64,000 nt of DNA, from contig CAWAEG010000009.1 in assembly GCA_963780895.1 (NCBI GenBank), positions 186,001 to 250,000 of the forward strand, read 5' to 3'. Shown here in pieces: positions 24,969 to 33,499 of this stretch; position 1 is the stretch's first letter, and every line of letters begins with the position of its first letter. The notes beneath the pieces were generated by a model. It ran no database searches. It saw nothing but the letters and a program-made list of their open reading frames with translations, and had not been told where the DNA came from. A program made the translations under genes and the position numbers. The DNA is from DASQFI01 sp963780895 (GTDB lineage Bacteria > Acidobacteriota > Vicinamibacteria > Vicinamibacterales > SCN-69-37).

Positions 24969-24989
24969 CCTTCACAGGGGGGCCTGCCC

Positions 24990-25415
24990 ATGCGGCAGCT
25001 GCGGTTCTTCAAATTCGGGTGTTGGGCCGCCGCCATGACGGCCGTCGTGCACCTGGTGGGCTTCGTCTCGGGCGGGCTCCAGCCCGCGAACGAAACCGAA
25101 CAAGCGCTCCTCGACACCGCGCGGAACTATCAGTTCCCGCTGCCGGGGGGCACCAGGCGCTCGCTCATGGACATCACGGACGGGTTCAGCCTGTCGTTTG
25201 CGCTGTTCCTGGCGACCATCGCCGGGCTGGGTTTCCTCATCGCCCGTCGCGGCGCCGGCGATCCGGTGCTGATGACCTCCGCCACGCGGACGCTGGCGGC
25301 GTTCAGCCTCGTCCTGTTCGTGATCTCGCTCTGGTACTGGTTCCTGATCCCCACGCTGTTCATCGCGACGGTGGCCTTGGGCTTCGTCCTGGCAGCGGTC
25401 AGTGGAAAGACCTGA
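24990..25415 (+). CDS. small four-helix membrane protein, unknown function
   Basis: 141 aa from ATG 24990 with AGGGGGG upstream. Four hydrophobic segments are evident: CWAAAMTAVVHLVGFVSGGL, FSLSFALFLATIAGLGFLIA, AFSLVLFVISLWYWFLIP, and FIATVALGFVLAAV. A short hydrophilic loop carries DTARNYQFPLPGG. It resembles LIC_13387-like small membrane proteins; that identification is from memory and weak. It follows the M28 gene by 21 bp and may be co-transcribed. It ends next to the hairpin at 25432-25479. Confidence 0.7.
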   Translation: MRQLRFFKFGCWAAAMTAVVHLVGFVSGGLQPANETEQALLDTARNYQFPLPGGTRRSLMDITDGFSLSFALFLATIAGLGFLIARRGAGDPVLMTSATRTLAAFSLVLFVISLWYWFLIPTLFIATVALGFVLAAVSGKT

Positions 25416-25431
25416 GCGACCCTCCGACTAA

Positions 25432-25479
25432 AGCGTTTTCGAGAAGCGTGCAGCGTGCTACATGCTTCTCGAAAACGCT
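25432..25479. terminator. 16-bp perfect hairpin between convergent genes
   Basis: AGCGTTTTCGAGAAGC (25432-25447) pairs perfectly with GCTTCTCGAAAACGCT (25464-25479), loop 16 nt. It sits between the stops of the plus-strand membrane protein and the minus-strand DUF2339 gene, so it is a likely bidirectional terminator, though it lacks a clear T run. Confidence 0.65.
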
Positions 25480-25481
25480 CT

Positions 25482-28328
25482 CTAGAGGTACCGCTCGACA
25501 CGTTCCCGAAGCTTCGTGTAAATCCACGAGACTGCCAGCAGCACGAGGCCCAGGACGACGAACGAGATGATGCGCGGCCAGGGATCGAGCTGTCCCAGGT
25601 CGTAGAAGAACAGCTTGATCAGGCACAGGAACAGGAGCGCCAGGCCCGACAGCCGCAGCACGCGCTCACGCGCCGGGAATCCCGCGAGCAGGAGGCACAG
25701 GCCGCTCAGGCCCCACGAGAGCGTGATCATCGGTCGCGGGACTTCTTCGACGATCGCGATGGCCATGAGACCGGTCCCGGCGATCGAAAGCGCGATTCGA
25801 CACGCGTCTTCCACGTCGGTATTTCCACCGGCTTTCCGAATCGCGGCTCGGACCAGGAGACTCGTGCCGTAGAGCGTCAACACCTCGAGCGCGATCCAGA
25901 CCAGCACCGCCGCGTCCGCCGTACCGGGCTCGAGAATCCTCGTCAGGCTCAGGCTCGATCCAGCGAAGAGAAGAACGTAACCCTGCCAGCGGATGTCCGC
26001 GAGCGTCGCGCGGAGGCCCCGCAGACCAACGACGAGCAGCATCAGGCCCGTGATCGTCCAGAGCCCGCCCGTGTGAACCGGCGCGAAGACCCGCCACTCG
26101 AACGATGCGAGCACGGCCGTCGCCGCGATCGCGACGACGATGGTGGCGTTCCATTCAGCCGCGTGCGCGGCCGCGCGCGGTACCGATCGCCACAGCCGCC
26201 GGCCGATCGCACACGACGCGTAGGCAGCCGCGGCGACGACAGCCGCCGGCCAGGTCGGCACGAGAGGGTCATTCGAGTGCTGCAGCAACGCGTGGCGAGC
26301 CGCGATCATCGCCAGGAAGTATCCGTGCCAGCGAGCGAGCGCCAGGTTCCGGTGCGCGCCGAGCGCCACGCATGAAAGGGCGGTAATCGCCCAGACGGCC
26401 CCCACGTGATCCGACGGAGTGACGTGCCATTGAAGCAGCGCCAGGAAACCGACCGCGATGGATGCCGCGGCGCCGGCGACAAGCCTGAGCTCGCGAGGAT
26501 AGTCGTGCGTGGGCGCGCGATGGGCCAGACGGAACGCCGCGCCAAGCGTCATCGCGATCACCGCCGGCAAAACAGACCAGACGTCCTCGAGCAAAACCCC
26601 AGGAGATGGGGTGAACCGCACGGCGACGGCTAGCGTGGCAAGGGCGCCGACGACATACGCCTGGCTCAAGTACTCCTGCGCGCGCCGCAATCCCGCTTCG
26701 AGCAGCACGGCGGCCACCACGAAGCCGCCAAGTCCGAGCCAGACCGGCTTCAGCTCGAGCGCCAGGACGACGACCACGAGAACGCTCGCGACCCAGGTGT
26801 ACGCGCGTTCCAGCGCGTCCGGCGCGAACCCGCGCGCTCGCATCCACTCGCGGTTGGCGTACCACGCCAGCGCGGTCAGCCCGAGCGCCGCGGTTGCGGG
26901 CGGGATACCGGGCCTCAGATACGAGGTTAAGAAGCCTCCGGCAGAGGTCGCCAGGCCATGCCAGGTCACCGCGATAGCCACGACGGCGCCCATGCGCCGA
27001 ATGTACGAGTCGCCGAGCGCGATGCCCGCGGCGACCAGCAGCTGCGTCTCGACGAGAAGCGCGGCCGTCTCCCAGGATCCGGATGTCCGGATGTCGATCG
27101 TCCAGGCCACGAGCGCGGCCGCGATCGCCAGCGCGCCATGCGTGGTCGTGAAGCGGACAGCGGACGTCTCGGCAGACGACTTTCCAATCACCGCGGATCG
27201 CACGATCGCCGTCGCAAGGTATGCGCTGGCCGTGCTCGCCAGAAACAGCGAGAGCACGTCGGGGCGCCCGAGCGGCACCTGGACGATTCCGGAGCCCAGG
27301 AACGCGACGGCGTTGAGCGCAAACAGCGGCGCGGTTTTTTCGTTCCGTCCCGACCGCAGCGCGGCGATGTCGGCCACCTCGAACGAGAGCCAGTAGGCAG
27401 CGAGCACCAGAAACGGAACCCACCCGGCCGCATCGTCGGCCGCGCCGGGTGCGAAGAGCCGTCCGCGCAACATGAAGATGCCGTACGTCGACACCAGGCC
27501 AAGGCCGGAGATTCCCGCCCAGCCCAGCCGTTGCGCCACGACCAGGAGCGAGATCGCGAGCGGCACCGAAGCGACGAGTGAGAACTGGGACAGTGGCGTC
27601 AGCGCGAGCGTGACGTATGCGACGACGTACGCCAGCGCCGTGACCGTTTGCGATCGGTAGCGCAGCGAGTGGGCGATCATGCCGGCCGCGATCGCGATGA
27701 GGCCGATCGTACCCACGAGCGGGCTCGTGACGATGCGCGCCGCAGGCAGCGCGTGCATCGCATAGGCCGTGAAGTAGGCGGCGGCCCAACCGCCGGCCAC
27801 CAGACCGTGGGCGTAGTTCCGGTAGTCGTCCCTGCGCTCCAGCACGACGCCGGTGGCCAGCATGGCCGCGCTGATCCCGAACCCGATGGCGACGCGTCCG
27901 GCAGGACCAAGCTGGGTCATCGAGTACCCGACGAGCAGCGCCACGCCAATGACGAAGACGAGCACGCCGATCTTGTTCAGCCAGCTGGTGCCGACGACAA
28001 CCTCCCAGCCGTCCGCGCCCGCCGGCATCGCATGCGGTTGCGGGGTGGAGGGAGTGGGGATCGCGTCGGGCGTCTTCGCCGCCTCCATCGCTGGAACAGA
28101 CGGCGGCAGTGCAGCAGGTGCGGGCGGAGGTGTCGCGCGCACGGGCGCGCGGTCGGCGTATCGCGCCGGCATCGAAGCCTCGCTTGAGACGGACCCCGTG
28201 GCGCCAGCGACCACGGACGCCGGTTCGGCGGCGTTCAGCCGTGCTTCGAGGATTTCGATGCGAGTCCGCAGCCGCTTGTAGGCGAGCCAGAGACCAATGA
28301 GTAGCGCCGCGAGAATCAGCGTGAACAT
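25482..28328 (-). CDS. DUF2339 giant polytopic membrane protein
   Basis: 948 aa. One N-terminal TM (FTLILAALLIGLWLAY) and a coiled segment (RLRTRIEILEARLNAAE) precede a Pro/Ala-rich linker. Then WEVVVGTSWLNKIGVLVFVIG opens the DUF2339 region, with more than twenty hydrophobic helices to the C-terminus. The function is unknown; the GTSWLNKIGVLV motif is the family hallmark. It starts 6 bp after the stop of the Aas-like gene on the same strand, so it shares an operon with it. A 1062-codon ORF in another minus-strand frame is an artefact of composition. Confidence 0.9.
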   Translation of the reverse strand: MFTLILAALLIGLWLAYKRLRTRIEILEARLNAAEPASVVAGATGSVSSEASMPARYADRAPVRATPPPAPAALPPSVPAMEAAKTPDAIPTPSTPQPHAMPAGADGWEVVVGTSWLNKIGVLVFVIGVALLVGYSMTQLGPAGRVAIGFGISAAMLATGVVLERRDDYRNYAHGLVAGGWAAAYFTAYAMHALPAARIVTSPLVGTIGLIAIAAGMIAHSLRYRSQTVTALAYVVAYVTLALTPLSQFSLVASVPLAISLLVVAQRLGWAGISGLGLVSTYGIFMLRGRLFAPGAADDAAGWVPFLVLAAYWLSFEVADIAALRSGRNEKTAPLFALNAVAFLGSGIVQVPLGRPDVLSLFLASTASAYLATAIVRSAVIGKSSAETSAVRFTTTHGALAIAAALVAWTIDIRTSGSWETAALLVETQLLVAAGIALGDSYIRRMGAVVAIAVTWHGLATSAGGFLTSYLRPGIPPATAALGLTALAWYANREWMRARGFAPDALERAYTWVASVLVVVVLALELKPVWLGLGGFVVAAVLLEAGLRRAQEYLSQAYVVGALATLAVAVRFTPSPGVLLEDVWSVLPAVIAMTLGAAFRLAHRAPTHDYPRELRLVAGAAASIAVGFLALLQWHVTPSDHVGAVWAITALSCVALGAHRNLALARWHGYFLAMIAARHALLQHSNDPLVPTWPAAVVAAAAYASCAIGRRLWRSVPRAAAHAAEWNATIVVAIAATAVLASFEWRVFAPVHTGGLWTITGLMLLVVGLRGLRATLADIRWQGYVLLFAGSSLSLTRILEPGTADAAVLVWIALEVLTLYGTSLLVRAAIRKAGGNTDVEDACRIALSIAGTGLMAIAIVEEVPRPMITLSWGLSGLCLLLAGFPARERVLRLSGLALLFLCLIKLFFYDLGQLDPWPRIISFVVLGLVLLAVSWIYTKLRERVERYL

Positions 28329-28334
28329 GGTTGT

Positions 28335-30533
28335 CTACGCCGTGACGCCCGATCGCTCGGCCGCGAGTTGACGAAGGCGGCGGAGATCGACTTTCCCCGT
28401 GCCGAGCGTCGGAATGGTCTCGATGTAGTGAATGTTCTCGCGGCGTGGCAGCCATAAGCGCGGCAGTTCCGTGCCGGAGAGCCGCTCCCAGAGCGCCTCG
28501 GCGGTGACGTCGCCGCGCGTGTGGAACACCACCAGCCGTTCGCCGCGCGCCGGATCGGGCACCGCCGTGACGGCGGAGCAGGAATCGCCGAGCGCGTCGT
28601 TGATCGCTTCCTCGATTTTCACGTGCGGCACCATCTCGCCGCCGATCTTGCTGAAGCGTGAGAGCCGGTCCGTGATGAAGATGAACCCGTCTTCGTCCAT
28701 CTTCGCGATGTCGCCCGTGACGTACCACCCGTCGCGCATGACTTCGGCGGTTTTGGCGGGCTGATCGAGGTAACCGGTCATCAGGTTCGGTCCTTTGACG
28801 AGCAGCAGGCCCTCGCGGTCGAAGATCGGGCCCTCGCCGGTGTCCTGGTCCACGATCCGTGCCGCGACGCCCGGGATCGGATGTCCGACCGAGCCGGGCT
28901 TCGTCCCGATCTGCCGTTCCTTGAGGTGGTCGACGTCCGGAAGATTGACCGAGACGACCGGCGACATCTCCGTGCAGCCGTACCCCTCGAGCAGATCGAC
29001 GCCGAACTGCTCCCGAAAGGCGGTTGCCAGCTGCGGCCGGAGCTTTTCGGCGCCGACAATCGCGTACTTGAGGTTGCCGAATTGCTCCTTCGTGCACCGG
29101 CGGAGGTACGACATGCAGAACGTCGGCGTGCTGATCAGCATCTTCGCCTGGTGCGTGGCGGCGAGCTCGCCAATCGTCTTCGCGTCCATCGGGTTCGGGT
29201 GGTAGGCGACGCGCGCGCCCTGGAGCATCGGGAACCACAACGTGCCGGTGAGGCCAAACGAGTGGAAGAACGGCAGCACGCCGATGAAGCAATCCGACTG
29301 CTCCATGCGGAAGATCTGCGCGAGTGAATCCACGTTGGCGAGGATGTTCGCGTGCGTGATCATCACGCCCTTCGGAAGGCCCGTGCTCCCGCTCGAGAAG
29401 ATCACCGTGGCGAGCGCGTCCGAGGTCAGTTGTCCGCCCAGCCGGCGGCGCAGCCACGACGCCGGCATCAGCCGGGCTTGCAGCAGGGCGCCGATCTTCG
29501 CCCCTCGGCCGATTTCCTTACGAAGGTCCTCGAGGAACACCATGCCCGGAAGTTCCGGCAGTGAGGCCTTCGTAAGAAATATGCGCGACGTCACGATCGT
29601 CCGGATGCCGGCCTGGGCGATCGCCGCTTCGAGCGCTTCCTTGCCGACGGTGAAGTTGAGGTTGACCGGGATCCGTCCGGCCATCAGCACGGCGATGTTG
29701 GCGAGGGCGCCACCGACCGATGAGGGCAGCAGGAGCCCGACCATCCGCTCGTCCGGCGTGCGCTGTTTGAGCAGGCGCGCGAAGAGCATCGCTCCGACGA
29801 GCGTTCGCCCATGCGTCAGGTTCTGTCCCGTGCTGTCGGCGATGGCGGGATGCCGCCAGCGCCGCTTCGCAATCCGGATGTATTCCGTGTGCAACAGGTC
29901 CGTGCGCGGCCGCCGATCGCGCGACGCTTCCGAGGCAAGCTCCATGACGGCCAGTCTGGCTTCGGCGGCGCTGACGGCCGGGCGCAGCGGCCGTCCGATG
30001 ACGACGGTCACCGGGTACGGCAGCCGCTCGGGCCGCTTCCAGAAGAACTTGCCGCCCTTGTAGCTGAAGATGCTGCCCCAGACGCGATCGAGGTAGATCG
30101 GGATGACGGGCACGTCGAGCCCTTCGACAATGCGCTCGAACCCGCGCTTGAACGGCAGCAGGTTGCCGGTGCGCGTGACCGCGCCTTCCGCGAAGATGCA
30201 AACAACGTGGCCGGCGGCGAGCTCGGCGCGCGCGTGCTCGATGGCCTTCACGACCTCACGGCGGTTGCCCGCTGTGACAGGAATCGCGTGGAGCTGGCGC
30301 ATGAGCCAGTGCAGGCCGCGCAGCCGGAAGTGGGGTCCGTAGACCAGGAACCGCACCGTCCGATCGATCGAGGCGCCGACGAGCGCGCCGTCGATCATCG
30401 AGATGTGGTTCGAGATGATCAGCGCCGGGCCCTTCGCCGGCACGTGCTCGCGCCCGACGATGCGGATCCGGTAGATCGTGTGGGTCAGCATCCACAGGAA
30501 AGACCGGACGGCGTAGCGAATCAGCCTGGCCAT
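28335..30533 (-). CDS. Aas-like fused lysophospholipid acyltransferase and acyl-CoA/ACP synthetase
   Basis: 732 aa from ATG 30531-30533. The first 230 residues are a PlsC-type acyltransferase: IISNHISMIDGALVG (NHxxxxD), then IFAEGAVTRTGNLLPFKRGF. The rest is an AMP-binding ligase: ATVIFSSGSTGLPKGVMITH (P-loop), YGCTEMSPV, GWYVTGDIAKMDEDGFIFI, and a C-terminal GTGKVDLRRLRQLA with the catalytic Lys. The same domain order and size (719 aa) are found in E. coli Aas, which reacylates lysophosphatidylethanolamine. The winged-helix/TPR gene lies 85 bp upstream on the same strand; DUF2339 follows 6 bp downstream. Confidence 0.9.
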   Translation of the reverse strand: MARLIRYAVRSFLWMLTHTIYRIRIVGREHVPAKGPALIISNHISMIDGALVGASIDRTVRFLVYGPHFRLRGLHWLMRQLHAIPVTAGNRREVVKAIEHARAELAAGHVVCIFAEGAVTRTGNLLPFKRGFERIVEGLDVPVIPIYLDRVWGSIFSYKGGKFFWKRPERLPYPVTVVIGRPLRPAVSAAEARLAVMELASEASRDRRPRTDLLHTEYIRIAKRRWRHPAIADSTGQNLTHGRTLVGAMLFARLLKQRTPDERMVGLLLPSSVGGALANIAVLMAGRIPVNLNFTVGKEALEAAIAQAGIRTIVTSRIFLTKASLPELPGMVFLEDLRKEIGRGAKIGALLQARLMPASWLRRRLGGQLTSDALATVIFSSGSTGLPKGVMITHANILANVDSLAQIFRMEQSDCFIGVLPFFHSFGLTGTLWFPMLQGARVAYHPNPMDAKTIGELAATHQAKMLISTPTFCMSYLRRCTKEQFGNLKYAIVGAEKLRPQLATAFREQFGVDLLEGYGCTEMSPVVSVNLPDVDHLKERQIGTKPGSVGHPIPGVAARIVDQDTGEGPIFDREGLLLVKGPNLMTGYLDQPAKTAEVMRDGWYVTGDIAKMDEDGFIFITDRLSRFSKIGGEMVPHVKIEEAINDALGDSCSAVTAVPDPARGERLVVFHTRGDVTAEALWERLSGTELPRLWLPRRENIHYIETIPTLGTGKVDLRRLRQLAAERSGVTA

Positions 30534-30618
30534 TATCGTGCTCGTCAGGAAGATACGCCGGGGGCCCGTGAAAGTCCTGAAACGGCCGTGAGGAAGGGTG
30601 AGATCCGGTGAATACGCG

Positions 30619-32547
30619 TCACCGGGCCCGTTCCGCAAGCCTCGCCAGCACGCGGGCGAACCCCACCTGGCCGGCCAGGGGCCGGAAAAAGGGTTCCACC
30701 GGCAGGGTCCAGCCCAGGACGCTGGGAGGCCCCGATGCCAGCAAGCGTTCCAGGGCGTCGAGTGCCGCGGCGGGATCGCCATGGGCGGCGCCGTCGCATG
30801 CGCCAATCATGAACGCCTCGTGCGCGCGGCCCGTCTGCTCGTGAGCGGCCATCGCCTCGCGGGTTGCCTCTCGCGCGGCGGCAACCGCGGCCGTGTCGCC
30901 GAGTTTCAATGCCGCGAGCGACAGACCCACCAGCGCGCGGCCGTAGCCGGCGATGTACGTGAGGGCGGCGGCAAACGTCTCGCGCGCGCGATCCGGCTGA
31001 CCGAGCGCGAGCTCGGCGTGGCCGCGCGACACCAGCGCGGCCGCCGCGTACTCGGGTCCGTAGAAACGCCGGGGATGCACCTGGCTGAGCTCGAGGTTGA
31101 ACTCGTCTATCGCGCCCGCGGCGTCGCCCCGAGCCGCTCGCACGACGCCCGACATCCAGTGGAATCCAATAGCCGGAAAGCGATCCGACGTCCGCCCCGG
31201 CCGGTCCTGCCCCATGACGCCCTCTCGCAAGACGTCCTGGGCGGTCTCCAGGTCGCCACGGGCGACATGGACCATGGCCATTTCGAGACTCGCGTACGCA
31301 AACTGTGGATAGAGCGCGATCGCGCGCTTGCACGCATTCAGCCGGGCCTCGCCCCAGCTCGCGTGACCGAGGCGGTAATGATGCCGCCAGTTGTCCGGCT
31401 CGATCATCACGGCCTGCTGTCCCGCCCGCCTCGCCTCGTCGAACTTCAATGCGCTCGAGAGAAGAAAGGCGAGCGTCGCGTGCGCTTCAGCGAGCCGATC
31501 GTCGAGATGAATAGCGTGGCGCGCGTGCTCGATTCCCGATGCCAGCGCGGCCAGGTTTGGGACGCGCTCGGCGCGTGTCATCTCGTACGCGACGAACTCC
31601 GCGTTGGCGATGCCCGTGTAGGCGATGGCGTATCGCGGATCGATCGCGATGGCCCGTTCGAAGTCGCGGATCGAATCGCTGATGAGCGTCGTGTCGAGGC
31701 TTTCGATCTTGAGCCACCCTTCGGTGTACGCGCGGTACGCGTCGAGGCTCGAGGTTTCCCTGACGCCGAGACGGCCCGCGCGAGGGGTCGCCGGTACGCC
31801 GAGATCGCGGGCGAACGCCACGGTGATGCCGTCCTGCAGCCGGAAGACGTCTTCGAGGGGGCCGTCCACCTTCGCGTCGGCGATCGCCTCGCCGCTCGCG
31901 AGATCGACGAGCCGGGCCGTGATGCGCAGATGCGGTCCGATGCGCTGGTAGCTGCCCGTGACGATCAGGCTGGCGCCGAGGGCCGCCGCCATCTCGTGCA
32001 TGCCGCCGTTCGTCCGACGTCCGGCTTGTGCGACGCGCCAGCGATCGATGACCCGGAGGTGATTCAGCGCGGCCAGATCGCTCGTGACCGTTTCGGCGAT
32101 GCCCGCGCCGAGCCACGCCACGTCCGGATCGCCCGTCACGTTCGCGAAGTCGAGCACGGCGAGGTTGGTGATCTCGGGAGTCGCGGGGGTCTTCAGGGGC
32201 AACGACTCCCGAGGTCCATCCTTCGGCGCGGCCGGCGCCTCCGCCTCCACCGGCGCGACGAACCGGTATCCGCGACGCGCCACCGTCCGGATGTACGTCG
32301 GCGCGCTCGGGGAGTCGTTGAGCGCATCCCGGAGATCCGAGATCGCCTGCGCGAGCGCGTTGTCCGTGACGTTGGCCCCGGGCCAGACCTGTTCGAGCAG
32401 TTCTTCCTTCGTGACCAGCGTGGCCGGCCGCTCCAGGAGATAGAACAGCAGATCGAGCAGCTTCGGCGTGAGGTCGAGCGCCCGTTCGGCCTCGAACACG
32501 CGATAGCCGATCCGATCGGCCCGGAACGGACCGAAACGGTAGGTCAT
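30619..32547 (-). CDS. OmpR-type winged-helix/TPR transcriptional regulator
   Basis: 642 aa. Residues 1-100 form an OmpR/CadC winged-helix DNA-binding domain (LDLTPKLLDLLFYLLERPAT, NALAQAISDLRDALNDSPSA, YIRTVARRGYRFV). Then comes a FlgO-like or adenylate-cyclase-associated domain (LAVLDFANVTGDPDVAWLGAG, IVTGSYQRIGPHLRITARLV), then TPR repeats from about residue 265. No TM helix is evident, unlike CadC. This architecture is abundant in Acidobacteriota; targets are unknown, but the downstream acyltransferase operon is a candidate. A 973-codon plus-strand ORF across it is an antisense shadow. Confidence 0.88.
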   Translation of the reverse strand: MTYRFGPFRADRIGYRVFEAERALDLTPKLLDLLFYLLERPATLVTKEELLEQVWPGANVTDNALAQAISDLRDALNDSPSAPTYIRTVARRGYRFVAPVEAEAPAAPKDGPRESLPLKTPATPEITNLAVLDFANVTGDPDVAWLGAGIAETVTSDLAALNHLRVIDRWRVAQAGRRTNGGMHEMAAALGASLIVTGSYQRIGPHLRITARLVDLASGEAIADAKVDGPLEDVFRLQDGITVAFARDLGVPATPRAGRLGVRETSSLDAYRAYTEGWLKIESLDTTLISDSIRDFERAIAIDPRYAIAYTGIANAEFVAYEMTRAERVPNLAALASGIEHARHAIHLDDRLAEAHATLAFLLSSALKFDEARRAGQQAVMIEPDNWRHHYRLGHASWGEARLNACKRAIALYPQFAYASLEMAMVHVARGDLETAQDVLREGVMGQDRPGRTSDRFPAIGFHWMSGVVRAARGDAAGAIDEFNLELSQVHPRRFYGPEYAAAALVSRGHAELALGQPDRARETFAAALTYIAGYGRALVGLSLAALKLGDTAAVAAAREATREAMAAHEQTGRAHEAFMIGACDGAAHGDPAAALDALERLLASGPPSVLGWTLPVEPFFRPLAGQVGFARVLARLAERAR

Positions 32548-32556
32548 GGCGGGATT

Positions 32557-33498
32557 CTACTGTGCGAGCGTGAGGTCGATGCGCGCGTCGGCCGCCGGGG
32601 CCGGCAGGTCAGGCGCGGCACGGCCGCTGGGTACCGCCGGGCGGAGCCATTGGTACATCTCCATTTCGCCCGCCAGCAGACCCACGCGAAGCGCGACCCG
32701 GACGAGCACGAACACCTGCTGCAGCGCGATCCCGGCGAGGATCAGTCCTATGGTGTGGGAGCCGAGCCGGGCGACGACGAGGAGGTATCCGGCCGCCGCC
32801 CCGACGAACAGCACGCCGAAGACGAACGCGAGCCCGTACGTCCGGACCGGGTGCCGCGCGACGAGCGCCAGCGACGACAGCCAGGCGCGAAGGACGCCGC
32901 CACGGTCGCTCAACGCCAGCCGGATCCGCGCGTAGTCGAACGACAGCAGGAAATACATCGCGACGAGGCCGATGGCGAGCCCTTCGATCGCGAGCGCCAC
33001 GAACCCTCCCGGCGGCCAGCTCGATCGGTTGAGCGGGCCGACCAGGGAGTCGATGCCGATGGCGGTTGCGGCGAGACTCAGAATCATGACCACGCCGCCG
33101 AGAATCATCAGGCGCAGGAAGCGCCAGAAGAAGTGGGCGCCTCCGCGGAGGAAGCGCTGCACGAATGGCAGACCGTCCTCCGTGATCAGCACCTCGAGCG
33201 TGGCGCCGGAGAGGAACACGCTGACGGGAAGCGCGACCACGACGAGCGCGACGACGATCAGGCCGAGGGTCAGCAGTCCGGATGCCCCGCCGTCGATCAG
33301 GAGGTCGCGAAAGATGCCGACATGAAAGCGCTCGAGAAGCGGATCGGTCTCCGGCAGCATGACCGTGCGCGACCACCACCACCAGATAGGCAGGAACGCG
33401 ACCATCGCGAGCGCGATGTTCACGAGCCACAGGAGGATCGCCGTTCGGGCGTGGGTGAAGATGGCGCGGATGCCGCGCCCGACCGATGTGGTCAACAT
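32557..33498 (-). CDS. polytopic membrane protein, unknown function
   Basis: 313 aa from ATG 33496-33498. The ATG follows the M1 peptidase stop by one base (TGAGATG), so the genes are coupled; the longer ORF into the peptidase gene is not needed. Six or so hydrophobic segments are visible (ILLWLVNIALAMVAFLPIWW, LLTLGLIVVALVVVALPVSV, GLIVGLVAMYFLL-like). The RGGAHFFWRFLRLM stretch and the Phe/Arg-rich loops resemble DUF4013/'YciC-like' membrane proteins, a weak match. It may assist the linked peptidase. It ends 9 bp before the winged-helix regulator gene. Confidence 0.7.
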   Translation of the reverse strand: MLTTSVGRGIRAIFTHARTAILLWLVNIALAMVAFLPIWWWWSRTVMLPETDPLLERFHVGIFRDLLIDGGASGLLTLGLIVVALVVVALPVSVFLSGATLEVLITEDGLPFVQRFLRGGAHFFWRFLRLMILGGVVMILSLAATAIGIDSLVGPLNRSSWPPGGFVALAIEGLAIGLVAMYFLLSFDYARIRLALSDRGGVLRAWLSSLALVARHPVRTYGLAFVFGVLFVGAAAGYLLVVARLGSHTIGLILAGIALQQVFVLVRVALRVGLLAGEMEMYQWLRPAVPSGRAAPDLPAPAADARIDLTLAQ

Positions 33499-33499
33499 C

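Noticed and set aside
26269..29457. A 1062-codon minus-strand open frame
   Set aside because: It overlaps the DUF2339 and Aas-like genes in another frame; the sequence is dominated by Arg/Gly/Ala and lacks motifs.
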